8,211 nucleotides of DNA. Origin: Pseudomonadota bacterium. Lineage in GTDB: Bacteria > Pseudomonadota > Alphaproteobacteria > Thalassobaculales > Thalassobaculaceae. The DNA is taken from positions 1 through 8,211 of the forward strand of contig JAQBUJ010000115.1 in NCBI GenBank assembly GCA_027623845.1, written 5' to 3'. Below are positions 1 to 6,249 of this stretch, in pieces (the first letter of the stretch is position 1; every line of letters begins with the position of its first letter). Made by a program: the position numbers and the translations under genes. The notes below the pieces were generated by a model, which worked only from the letters and a program-made list of their open reading frames with translations, ran no database searches and was not told the origin of the DNA.

Positions 1-625
1 GAACCACGCTTGGGACCAGCGCGAGATCATCGAGCATATTGATCGAGAGCCGCGGTTGATCCGCCCGCTCAACTACCCGGCCGACACGCCGGGCCGGGGC
101 GCCGGCTTGTTCGAGGCCGCCGATGGCCGCTTGGTGCTGGTCATAAACGTGATGCTGCGTTTGTTCATGGATTCCCTGGATGACCCGTTCGCCGCCGTCG
201 AGCGGGTGCTTGAGGATTCGCCGCTTGGCGCTGCCGCCGATTTTATCCTCGTCGACATGCATGGCGAGGCGACCAGCGAAAAGATGGGCTTCGGACATTG
301 CTTCGATGGCCGGGTCACGGCGGTGATCGGGACCCACACGCATGTCCCGACCGCGGACTGCATGGTGCTGGCGACGGGCACCGCCTATCAGAGCGACGCT
401 GGTATGTGCGGTGACTATGATTCGGTGATCGGGATGAAGAAAGACACCCCGGTAAATCGCTTTGTGACCAAAATGCCGGGGCCGAGGCTGGAAGCCGCTG
501 AGGGGGAGGGGACGGTTTGTGGCGCCCTGGTGATCAGCGATGACCGCACCGGTCTGGCCACCAGTATTGAGCCGGTCCGGGTCGGCGGCGTGTTGAGCGA
601 AACCTGGCCGCAGACCAGTTCTTGA
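1..625 (+). CDS. ymdB: YmdB-type (TIGR00282 family) metallophosphoesterase, 5'-truncated
   Basis: This is the C-terminal part of a metallophosphoesterase of the Bacillus subtilis YmdB family (unrelated to the E. coli macrodomain protein of the same name). The family hydrolyses cyclic nucleotides (2',3'- and 3',5'-cNMP) with a dinuclear metal centre. The open frame enters at the left edge, with the first full codon at base 2. The first visible residues, NHAWD, match the family's metal/catalytic Asn-His motif, so about 65 N-terminal residues lie outside the window. Also visible are HGEATSEK, whose His is a metal ligand, and GTHTHVPTAD, which holds the paired metal-binding His residues, followed by a SDAGMCGDYDSVIGM segment. 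The visible part is 207 residues. A TTG at base 56 is internal and not the real start. The frame ends with TGA at 623-625, three bases from the stop of the convergent Hpt gene. The family identity is recognised from motifs; the physiological substrate here is not known. Confidence 0.9.
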   Translation, partial: NHAWDQREIIEHIDREPRLIRPLNYPADTPGRGAGLFEAADGRLVLVINVMLRLFMDSLDDPFAAVERVLEDSPLGAAADFILVDMHGEATSEKMGFGHCFDGRVTAVIGTHTHVPTADCMVLATGTAYQSDAGMCGDYDSVIGMKKDTPVNRFVTKMPGPRLEAAEGEGTVCGALVISDDRTGLATSIEPVRVGGVLSETWPQTSS

Positions 626-628
626 GGT

Positions 629-1114
629 TCAGCCCTTGAGGCCGCTGATCGATTCCAGCCCGCCGACGATCTGTGCGCCGATGGCGCCGGTTTCGCCCTT
701 TAATTTATTGGCGAGTACGCCGCGAAGGGCGTCGACATGGGCGCGAATGACGTCCGGATCGTTGCGGGCGCGTTCGCCGGGAGCGGCACTGTCGAGATAG
801 TGATTCATCGAGGCGGCAATACGCGCGACCAGAGGGTAGCCAAAATTTGCGCCCTCGCCGCGCAGGTCATGCATGATGGCGAAAATAACTTTTTCGTGCT
901 CAGCTCGTTCAGCCCCTTGCAAGATAGCGTCGACCGCTTGTTGCAGCGCTGCAATCTGCGGTTTCGTCGTTTCGGACAGATCAACCGTGTCGATGACGAC
1001 TTGCGCGGCTGCCTCGGCCTTGGCCAAAAGATCATCATTGATCTGTGTGACCCCGCCGACCAGATCCTTCAGCTTATTTGGCGGGGTGATGACCTCATAA
1101 GTGCCTTTGGCCAT
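629..1114 (-). CDS. Hpt (histidine phosphotransfer) domain protein
   Basis: This 161-residue protein is predicted to be a cytoplasmic phosphorelay intermediate. The diagnostic motif is HDLRGEGANFG at residues 82-92, matching the Hpt signature (HxLKG-type), so His82 is the likely phosphoacceptor. Long predicted helices surround it (roughly 20-45, 50-70, 72-88, 92-107 and 119-138), as expected for an Hpt bundle with an extra N-terminal helical stretch. The N-terminus (YEVITPPNKLKDLVGG) and the Gly-rich C-terminus are not part of a standard Hpt. There is no kinase ATPase, receiver or membrane segment. The ATG at 1112-1114 is preceded by GGAG nine bases upstream. It lies 47 bases downstream of the receiver gene on the same strand, so the two are probably co-transcribed and may be phosphotransfer partners; that partnership is inference. 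The pathway and output are unknown. Confidence 0.78.
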   Translation of the reverse strand: MAKGTYEVITPPNKLKDLVGGVTQINDDLLAKAEAAAQVVIDTVDLSETTKPQIAALQQAVDAILQGAERAEHEKVIFAIMHDLRGEGANFGYPLVARIAASMNHYLDSAAPGERARNDPDVIRAHVDALRGVLANKLKGETGAIGAQIVGGLESISGLKG

Positions 1115-1161
1115 GATCGAAGTCTCCGGCTCTCAACATTTTGCTTTATACGGCGTTTGGC

Positions 1162-1671
1162 TTAGGCCGCGCTGGCTTTGTTCCCGTCGTCTCCGCGGCG
1201 GTCGGCACCCGCGAACGGCTCAACCTTACGCCGTCGATCCGGGCCAAAATAACTTCCCGGGCGGACGAATTGGCGGGGGTGTTCGATCACCGATACGAGC
1301 CGGCGGTACAACGCCCTAGCCGAGATCGGTTTGGCCATGAACTCATTGATTCCGGCGTCGCGCGCCTCGGTGATACGGGCCTTTTCGGTATGCCCGGTCA
1401 CCATGATAATCGGCAGGAAATTATCCGGGCTATCCGGTGAGGTGCGAATCCATTTCACCAAATCCAAGCCGTCTTTCGGCTCCATCACCCAATCGGTAAC
1501 TACCAAATCGATGCTAAAATCACGAATTTTGGTAATCGCATGCTCACTCTCGCGCCCTTCATAGATATTGACGACACCGAGCGCCTGGAGAATCGTTCGC
1601 ACGAGTTCTCTCATGTTATGGTTGTCGTCTACGATCAAAACCGAAAGTCGCTGTAACCGCGCTTCCTGCAT
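1162..1671 (-). CDS. Single-domain response regulator (CheY-like) with basic C-terminal tail
   Basis: This is a 169-residue stand-alone receiver domain. All expected receiver residues are present: acidic pair Asp15-Asp16 (LIVDDN), phosphoacceptor Asp60 (VVTDWVM), Thr92 (MVTGHT) and Lys114 (MAKPIS). The receiver ends near residue 130. It is followed by a roughly 38-residue tail with no recognised output domain, containing YFGPDRRRK (141-149) and FAGADRRGD (153-161). A DNA-binding or enzymatic effector domain is absent, so signalling is presumably by protein contact or by onward phosphotransfer to the neighbouring Hpt protein (inference). I chose ATG at 1669-1671 because a GGAGG lies nine bases upstream. 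A longer frame from GTG at 1725 would add 18 residues but has no ribosome-binding site. The gene is inverted relative to the flanking ymdB and yebC genes and diverges from yebC. Confidence 0.88.
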   Translation of the reverse strand: MQEARLQRLSVLIVDDNHNMRELVRTILQALGVVNIYEGRESEHAITKIRDFSIDLVVTDWVMEPKDGLDLVKWIRTSPDSPDNFLPIIMVTGHTEKARITEARDAGINEFMAKPISARALYRRLVSVIEHPRQFVRPGSYFGPDRRRKVEPFAGADRRGDDGNKASAA

Positions 1672-1680
1672 TCGACCTTG

Positions 1681-1685
1681 CCTCC
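1681..1685 (-). promoter_or_regulatory. Ribosome binding site deciding the receiver start
   Basis: On the minus strand this reads GGAGG, nine bases before the ATG at 1669-1671. It is the reason for preferring the 169-residue receiver over the longer GTG-started form. Confidence 0.65.
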
Positions 1686-1923
1686 GATATGCTCGCCCCG
1701 GTGGCTCCCCAAGGCATGGGAGCACGAGTTTGAAAATGATTACCGTCGTGGCACCTTGAATTGCAGCAAGCCTAGCAGAAGGCGGGGGAAATTTGAAATC
1801 CCGTATGAGCCCGGATCGGCAAAATAATGGCCCACGGATTGGCTGGCGACGGTGGCGGCCATAATACCGCCCAATTTGATTGGCAATTTAACACGTGTTG
1901 CAGATGCAGCCGGTTACCACATC

Positions 1924-1932
1924 TGGTATAGA
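1924..1932 (+). promoter_or_regulatory. Possible extended -10 promoter for yebC
   Basis: The sequence TGGTATAGA resembles an extended -10 element (TGn plus TATAGA). Transcription would begin near base 1939 and leave a leader of about 45 bases before yebC. The properly spaced -35 position (1904-1909, ATGCAG) is a poor match. A better hexamer, TTGCAG at 1898-1903, sits 23 bases upstream of the -10, which is too far. Tentative. Confidence 0.3.
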
Positions 1933-1983
1933 GGTGGCGCGTAGTTACAAGGTCAGCCTACCAGCATAGGCCGGAATGGAATC

Positions 1984-2730
1984 ATGGCAGGTCATTCACA
2001 ATTCAAGAACATCATGCACCGCAAGGGTGCGCAGGACAAAAAACGCGCAAAGGTTTTTACTAGATTGATCCGCGAACTAACGGTTGCGGCGAAGATCAGC
2101 GGCGATCCCGATGCCAATCCGCGCCTGCGATCGGCGATCGCGACGGCGCGCGGCGCCAACATGCCGAAGGACAATATCGACCGGGTGCTGAAAAAGGTTG
2201 CCGGAGGTGGTGACGATACGAACTATGACGAAATCCGATATGAGGGGTACGGTCCCGGCGGTGTGGCGTTGATCGTCGACACCGTGACCGACAACCGCAA
2301 TCGAACTGCCTCCGAGGTGCGATCGGCGTTCACCAAGTTCGGCGGCAATCTCGGCGAGACCAACAGCGTTAGCTTCATGTTCGACCGGGTCGGCCAGTTG
2401 ATCTACCCCGTCGACCAGGCCTCCAGCGACGCGATGTTCGAAGCGGCCCTGGAAGCCGGGGCCGACAATGTCGAAAGCGGTGAGGACTCCCATGAAATCA
2501 CCTGCCAACCGGAGGACCTCAACACCGTCCGGGAATATCTTGAGGAGCATCTAGGCACGCCGGAAAGCGCCGGCTTGGCGTGGAAACCGCAAAACACCGT
2601 CGCGGTGACCGAGCAGCAGGCGAGCACCTTGCTGAAGCTTCTGGATGTGTTGGACGAGTGCGACGACGTGCAGTCGATTTCGGCGAATTACGACATCGCC
2701 GACGACATCCTGGCCAAGCTGACGGCATAG
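1984..2730 (+). CDS. yebC: YebC/PmpR (TACO1) family translation factor
   Basis: This 248-residue protein is a full-length YebC family member, matching the usual 240-250 residues. It starts with the family's MAGHS signature and the basic segment HRKGAQDKKRAKVFTRL, followed by LRSAIATARGANMPKDNIDRVLKK (residues about 49-72). A Y-x-E-I-x-Y-EGYGPGGVA-type motif occurs near residue 81 onward, then TDNRNRTASEVRSAFTKFGGNLGE-type sequence and a C-terminal acidic domain. Older annotation called the family transcriptional regulators. Later work on bacterial and mitochondrial members supports a role on the ribosome in relieving stalls at proline-rich sequences. The N-terminal HSQFKNIM variant (instead of HSKWANIK) is common in alphaproteobacteria. 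The ATG at 1984 gives the conserved N-terminus, although only a weak GGAA-type ribosome site precedes it. ruvC follows after 19 bases, the common yebC-ruvC linkage. Confidence 0.96.
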   Translation: MAGHSQFKNIMHRKGAQDKKRAKVFTRLIRELTVAAKISGDPDANPRLRSAIATARGANMPKDNIDRVLKKVAGGGDDTNYDEIRYEGYGPGGVALIVDTVTDNRNRTASEVRSAFTKFGGNLGETNSVSFMFDRVGQLIYPVDQASSDAMFEAALEAGADNVESGEDSHEITCQPEDLNTVREYLEEHLGTPESAGLAWKPQNTVAVTEQQASTLLKLLDVLDECDDVQSISANYDIADDILAKLTA

Positions 2731-2749
2731 CCGGTATTCGGGGAATAGG

Positions 2750-3337
2750 ATGGCTCGCACCATGCGTTTGCTTGGCCTTGATCCCGGTCTCCAACGGACC
2801 GGCTGGGGGGTGATCGACGTGGATGGAAGCCGGTTGATCCACGTCGCCAACGGGGTCATCAGCTCCGACCCTTCGGGCGGCATTGATCAGCGCCTGGTCG
2901 CGCTGCATGCCGGTGTCCTGGAGACGATCGAGCAATATCGACCTGACGCGGCGGCGATCGAGGAAACCTTCGTCAACAAGAACCCTGAATCGACCCTGAA
3001 GCTAGGACTGGCGCGCGGCGCGATAATTTTGGCGCCGGCGTTGTCGGGCATCCCGGTCACGGAATACGCCCCGAACCGGGTGAAAAAGTCCGTGGTCGGA
3101 GCCGGGCACGCGGACAAGCACCAGGTTCAGCTGATGGTCGAGAAGCTATTGCCGGGCGTGGTTTTCGCCAATGCCGACGCGGCGGACGCCCTTGCCGTCG
3201 CTATTTGCCACGCTCATTTCGCGCAGACCCATCAGGCTATCGGCGCGCCCCCGGCCCCGAAGGGACGGCGCGGCGCAGCGGCATCCGGCATGCAAAAGGC
3301 GATCGCCGCGGCGCTGGCCAAGGAGGCGCGACAATGA
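2750..3337 (+). CDS. ruvC: Crossover junction endodeoxyribonuclease RuvC
   Basis: RuvC is the Holliday-junction resolvase, making symmetrical nicks across the junction with Mg2+ as cofactor, and acts together with RuvAB. The four catalytic acids of the RNase H-like fold are present: Asp11 (GLDPG), Glu71 (AIEETFVNKNP), Asp143 and Asp146 (NADAADALAVAICHAH). The SxLKLGxARG-type helix is at residues 81-90. The protein is 195 residues, about 20 longer than E. coli RuvC, because of a basic, Ala/Pro-rich tail after His156. The start at 2750 has GGGG six bases upstream; an alternative ATG at 2762 lacks a ribosome site. The stop overlaps the ruvA start by four bases (ATGA), suggesting translational coupling. 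Confidence 0.97.
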   Translation: MARTMRLLGLDPGLQRTGWGVIDVDGSRLIHVANGVISSDPSGGIDQRLVALHAGVLETIEQYRPDAAAIEETFVNKNPESTLKLGLARGAIILAPALSGIPVTEYAPNRVKKSVVGAGHADKHQVQLMVEKLLPGVVFANADAADALAVAICHAHFAQTHQAIGAPPAPKGRRGAAASGMQKAIAAALAKEARQ

Positions 3338-3948
3338 TCGCCAAACTCAAAGGTATTTTGGACAGCCACCGCAAGGACGGTGCGGTTATCGATGTGGGCG
3401 GGGTCGGCTATCTGATCTTCGGCTCGTCCCGCACGCTCGGACAGCTCGGTGACCCGGGAGCCGCGGTCTCGGTGCATGTGGAGACCCATGTGCGGGAGGA
3501 CCATATCCATCTCTATGGTTTCGCCACCGAGAGCGAACGGCGTTGTTTTCAAGTGTTGCAGACGGTTCAAGGCGTTGGCGCGAAAGCGGCCTTGGCGATT
3601 CTGTCGGCCCTCTCGCCGGAAGAGGTGATGCAATCGGTCGCGGCCCAGGACAAGACCATGCTGACCAGGGCGGACGGGGTCGGCCCCAAGCTCGCTACGC
3701 GGATCGTCAATGAGTTGAAGGACAAGGCCGTGGGTTGGTCGCCGGGGGCCTCGCTCACGGTGGGGAAACCCGGCGCGGCGGCGGCGGTTGCTGGCGGATC
3801 GGTTGAGGACGCCGTATCGGCGCTGGTCAATCTTGGCTACGGGCGTTCGGACGCTTATGGCGCTGTGGCCGCGGCGAGCCGGACGCTTGGCGACGGCGCC
3901 GCGCTTGATCGGTTGATATCGACAAGTCTTCGGGAGTTGGCGTCTTGA
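3334..3948 (+). CDS. ruvA: Holliday junction branch migration complex subunit RuvA
   Basis: RuvA is the junction-recognition subunit that binds four-way DNA as a tetramer and loads the RuvB motor. This is a 204-residue protein of typical length. Domain I is the N-terminal OB fold (MIAKLKGILDS, ETHVREDHIHLYGF). Domain II holds two helix-hairpin-helix motifs, GVGAK at 80-84 and GVGPK at 115-119, which contact the DNA backbone. After a Gly/Ala-rich linker, domain III (about 155-204, EDAVSALVNLGY) is the RuvB-binding three-helix bundle. The start at 3334 is set by the family N-terminus and by a strong AGGAGG at 3321-3326, seven bases upstream inside ruvC. The frame is open further upstream to 3205, but that extension overlaps ruvC and lacks family support. 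The stop TGA shares bases with the ruvB start. Confidence 0.97.
   Translation: MIAKLKGILDSHRKDGAVIDVGGVGYLIFGSSRTLGQLGDPGAAVSVHVETHVREDHIHLYGFATESERRCFQVLQTVQGVGAKAALAILSALSPEEVMQSVAAQDKTMLTRADGVGPKLATRIVNELKDKAVGWSPGASLTVGKPGAAAAVAGGSVEDAVSALVNLGYGRSDAYGAVAAASRTLGDGAALDRLISTSLRELAS
3932..3936 (+). promoter_or_regulatory. Ribosome binding site for TTG-started ruvB
   Basis: GGGAG lies eight bases upstream of the TTG at 3945-3947 and inside the 3' end of ruvA. With the TTGA start/stop overlap, it supports an unusual TTG initiation codon for ruvB. No ATG occurs in frame until Met62, immediately ahead of the Walker A motif. Confidence 0.6.
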
Positions 3949-5033
3949 GCCTTGAAGGCGACAGTGAGGACGGCGGACCGGATCGCCTTATCGATGGTCA
4001 GCAAAACCCGGCGGATCGACAGGATACGACGCTGCGACCGCTGGTCCTGGATGAGTTCGTCGGCCAGCAGCAATTGCGCGATAACCTGAAGGTTTTCATT
4101 GGCGCGGCGCGCGGGCGTGGCGAGGCGATGGATCACGTCCTGTTTCATGGCCCGCCGGGTCTTGGCAAGACCACCTTGGCGCAGATTGTCGCCCGTGAGC
4201 TGGGTGTCGGCTTTCGCATGACCTCCGGACCGACGATCGCCAAGGCCGGCGACCTGGCGGCGTTGTTGACCAATTTGGAGGCGCGCGACGTTCTGTTCAT
4301 CGACGAAATTCACCGCCTCAATCCGGCGGTTGAGGAAGTGTTGTATCCGGCGATGGAGGACTTTCAACTCGACTTGATGATTGGCGAGGGGCCGGCGGCG
4401 CGGTCGCTGCGGATCGATCTGGCGCCCTTCACCTTGGTGGCGGCGACCACGCGCTCGGGATTGATCACCACGCCGCTGCGAGAGCGCTTTGGCATCCCGT
4501 TGCGCTTGCAGTTTTATACCCCGGAAGAGCTCTGCCGAATTGTGCTGCGCGCTGCCGGGTTATTGGCGATGACCCTGACCGCGGATGGGGCCGAGGAAAT
4601 CGCCCGGCGGTCACGAGGCACACCGCGGGTCGCCGGCCGCTTGCTGCGCCGGGTACGGGATTTCGCTGGTTTTGCCGGGACCGAGACCGTCGATGCAAAG
4701 GCCGCCGACGCGGCGCTTAATCGGCTGGATATCGATAATCGGGGCCTGGATGCGATGGACCGACGCTATCTCGCCTGTATCGCCGAAAATTATGGCGGCG
4801 GGCCGGTGGGGGCGGAAACCTTGGCCGCCGCGCTTTCCGAGCAACGCGATGTAATCGAAGAGGTGATCGAGCCCTATCTCCTGCAGCAAGGCCTGATCGG
4901 GCGCACGCCGCGCGGTCGCGTGCTGTCGGCGGCGGCGTATCGCTATATGGGATTGCCGGCGCCCAGAGAGGTTGGCCAACTTGAGATGTTAGCCCAGGCT
5001 GGTGACGAGGAGATGGTCGATGACGAGGCCTGA
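3945..5033 (+). CDS. ruvB: Holliday junction branch migration ATPase RuvB
   Basis: RuvB is the hexameric AAA+ motor that pumps DNA through the RuvA-bound junction. This is a 362-residue protein, close to the usual 330-350. Visible motifs in order are LRPLVLDEFVGQ (30-41), Walker A GPPGLGKT (69-76), Walker B LFIDEIH (117-123, Asp120 and Glu121), sensor 1 VAATTRSG (165-172), the arginine-finger segment PLRERFG (177-183, probably Arg179), sensor 2 GTPRVAGRLLRR (225 onward, Arg228), and a C-terminal winged-helix DNA-binding domain ending in RGRVLSAAAYRYMGL. Initiation is most likely at TTG 3945, overlapping the ruvA stop by four bases; this gives a family-like N-terminus rich in acidic residues. 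The 3' end overlaps ybgC by 14 bases. Confidence 0.97.
   Translation: MSLEGDSEDGGPDRLIDGQQNPADRQDTTLRPLVLDEFVGQQQLRDNLKVFIGAARGRGEAMDHVLFHGPPGLGKTTLAQIVARELGVGFRMTSGPTIAKAGDLAALLTNLEARDVLFIDEIHRLNPAVEEVLYPAMEDFQLDLMIGEGPAARSLRIDLAPFTLVAATTRSGLITTPLRERFGIPLRLQFYTPEELCRIVLRAAGLLAMTLTADGAEEIARRSRGTPRVAGRLLRRVRDFAGFAGTETVDAKAADAALNRLDIDNRGLDAMDRRYLACIAENYGGGPVGAETLAAALSEQRDVIEEVIEPYLLQQGLIGRTPRGRVLSAAAYRYMGLPAPREVGQLEMLAQAGDEEMVDDEA
5007..5012 (+). promoter_or_regulatory. Ribosome binding site supporting the upstream ybgC start
   Basis: GAGGAG lies seven bases before the ATG at 5020, inside the 3' end of ruvB. The downstream candidate ATG at 5071 has only a close-spaced GGGA (5064-5067, spacer of three), so the 5020 start is favoured. 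Confidence 0.55.
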
Positions 5034-5493
5034 CAGCCTCACGGCGCTCTCTGGTTCACGCTTGGGAAACATGCACAAGTTTCAGGTCCGGGTCTATTAC
5101 GAGGACACCGATGCCGGCGGCATCGTCTACCACGCGAATTATCTGCACTTCGCCGAGCGGGCCCGAACTGAATTTCTGCGTCTGGTCGGCATTGGCCAGG
5201 ACGCCATGCGCCGGGAGGACGGCGCCGGCTTCGCGGTCAGGCGCTGCGAGATCGATTTTCGCGCGCCGGCTAGGCTTGACGATATGTTGGAAGTTCGGAC
5301 GGTCCTGCGGGACCCGCGCGGCGCCCGGGTCAGCGCGCTGCAAAGCATTCACATGGTCACGGGCGGGAAAGCGGATGAGGACTGGTTGGTCAGACTCGAC
5401 CTGATGCTTGCCTGCATTAATCAACACGGCCGGCCTGTTCGGCTGCCGGAACGGGTTCGTACAGCATTTGCCGACGTTCTCGGAACTGACTAG
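5020..5493 (+). CDS. ybgC: Tol-Pal system-associated acyl-CoA thioesterase YbgC
   Basis: YbgC is a cytoplasmic hotdog-fold acyl-CoA thioesterase encoded at the head of tol-pal clusters. Its link to envelope biology is known from other proteobacteria, but its physiological substrate is less settled. The signature YYEDTDAGGIVYHANYLHFAERARTE begins at residue 26; Asp31 aligns with the catalytic Asp18 of the E. coli protein. The later FAVRRCEIDFRAPARLDDMLEV segment is also typical. The length is 157 residues from ATG 5020. Starting at ATG 5071 would give 140 residues with the E. coli-like N-terminus, and GTG 5002 would add six more residues to the longer form. The ATG at 5020 has the best ribosome site and overlaps ruvB by 14 bases, which ties the tol genes to the ruv genes. 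tolQ follows after 21 bases. Confidence 0.93.
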   Translation: MTRPDSLTALSGSRLGNMHKFQVRVYYEDTDAGGIVYHANYLHFAERARTEFLRLVGIGQDAMRREDGAGFAVRRCEIDFRAPARLDDMLEVRTVLRDPRGARVSALQSIHMVTGGKADEDWLVRLDLMLACINQHGRPVRLPERVRTAFADVLGTD

Positions 5494-5514
5494 CTGGAGG
5501 AGACAGGACGTCTC

Positions 5515-6246
5515 ATGGAACAGAGCATTGTAGACAGCGTGCAGCTTGCCGGATCGGTGGACACCGATCTCAGTATCGTCGGGTTGTTCCTCTCCGCCGA
5601 CCCGATTGTGAAGGCCGTGATCTTCGGTCTCGTGTTGGCCTCGGTGTGGACCTGGGCGATCATCATCGACAAGGTCATGCGGATCCGTCGCCTGCGCGCC
5701 CGGGCCCGGGTGTTCGAAGATAGTTTCTGGTCGGGTGGATCGCTTGAAGATCTCTATGACCGGATCGGCAATACGCCGACCGACCCGATGTCGGCGACTT
5801 TCGCCGCCGCGATGCGTGAATGGCGCCGCTCGGCCGCGCGGGGTTTGACCTCCAAGGGCGAGGAGGTCCGCGCCAGCCTGCGGATACGGGTTGAGCAGAT
5901 CATGAACCTTACCATCGGCCGCGAGATGGAGCAGTTGGAACGCAATATGTCGTTCCTGGCCTCGGTCGGCTCGACCGCGCCCTTCGTCGGACTTTTCGGC
6001 ACCGTTTGGGGCATCATGGATGCCTTTCAATCGATTGCGGCGACCAAGACCACGGCCCTTTCGGTGGTAGCGCCGGGCATCGCCGAGGCTTTGTTCGCCA
6101 CCGCGTTGGGGTTGATCGCGGCGATCCCGGCTGTCGTCGCCTACAACAAGATCAGCCATGACCTGGATCGGTTCGCCCAACGGCTTGAGGGGTTTTCGGG
6201 CGAGTTCATATCGATTCTGTCACGGCAACTCGACGAGGGGGCCTGA
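5515..6246 (+). CDS. tolQ: Tol-Pal motor subunit TolQ
   Basis: TolQ is an inner-membrane MotA/TolQ/ExbB-family proton channel subunit. With TolR it converts proton motive force into movement of TolA, which supports outer membrane constriction during division. This is a 243-residue protein with three predicted membrane spans: about 31-51 (VKAVIFGLVLASVW), about 146-168 (LASVGSTAPFVGLFGTVWGIM) and about 188-210 (GIAEALFATALGLIAAIPAVV). Between spans 1 and 2 lies a large cytoplasmic loop. The GSTAPFVGLFGTVWGI and GIAEALFATALGL segments are the conserved channel-lining helices of the family. AGGACG lies five bases before ATG 5515, with a stronger GGAGGAG just upstream. tolR begins three bases after the stop. 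Confidence 0.97.
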   Translation: MEQSIVDSVQLAGSVDTDLSIVGLFLSADPIVKAVIFGLVLASVWTWAIIIDKVMRIRRLRARARVFEDSFWSGGSLEDLYDRIGNTPTDPMSATFAAAMREWRRSAARGLTSKGEEVRASLRIRVEQIMNLTIGREMEQLERNMSFLASVGSTAPFVGLFGTVWGIMDAFQSIAATKTTALSVVAPGIAEALFATALGLIAAIPAVVAYNKISHDLDRFAQRLEGFSGEFISILSRQLDEGA

Positions 6247-6249
6247 GCC

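Larger units (their letters stand above)
1672..1983. other. Intergenic region between divergent receiver gene and yebC
   Basis: This 312-base stretch carries no convincing gene on either strand. It must hold the promoter for the leftward receiver/Hpt pair and probably that for the rightward yebC-ruv-tol train. Visible elements are a 6-bp stem (GCTCCC 1704-1709 with GGGAGC 1718-1723) in the leader of the receiver gene, a GATTGGC direct repeat (1837-1843 and 1878-1884), a CCAAT-N3-ATTGG inverted repeat (1871-1883), and a perfect 10-bp palindrome AACACGTGTT (1890-1899). I could not identify a good -10/-35 pair for the leftward transcript. Confidence 0.6.

Noticed and set aside
1145..1150. TATAAA on the minus strand between the receiver and Hpt genes as a separate Hpt promoter
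   Set aside because: The -10-like hexamer has no acceptable -35 at 16-18 bases, and AT-rich hexamers occur by chance in a 47-base gap; co-transcription with the receiver gene is simpler.
737..1165. Plus-strand frame of 142 codons over the Hpt gene
   Set aside because: The minus-strand protein has a clear Hpt motif and ribosome site; this frame has neither and is its shadow.
1704..1723. Stem-loop (GCTCCC/GGGAGC) as a terminator or riboswitch in the receiver leader
   Set aside because: Six base pairs with an 8-base loop and no following U-tract on either strand; too weak to call.
1672..1983. Transposon ends, tRNA, CRISPR repeats or a toxin-antitoxin gene in the intergenic region flanking the inverted pair
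   Set aside because: No terminal inverted repeats, target duplications, tRNA-like cloverleaf, repeat-spacer pattern or small gene with a ribosome site is visible.
2077..2550. Minus-strand frame of 157 codons opposite yebC
   Set aside because: Entirely within the confidently identified yebC gene and without recognisable motifs.
3205..3333. N-terminally extended RuvA using an upstream start in the open frame
   Set aside because: The extension overlaps ruvC, is Arg/Pro-rich without homology to RuvA, and the strong AGGAGG points to the ATG at 3334.
5056..6180. Long minus-strand open frame (374 codons) opposite ybgC and tolQ
   Set aside because: It is antisense to two well-supported genes; its composition (Arg/His/Gly/Asp-rich, no recognisable domain) is what GC-rich codon bias gives in the mirror frame.
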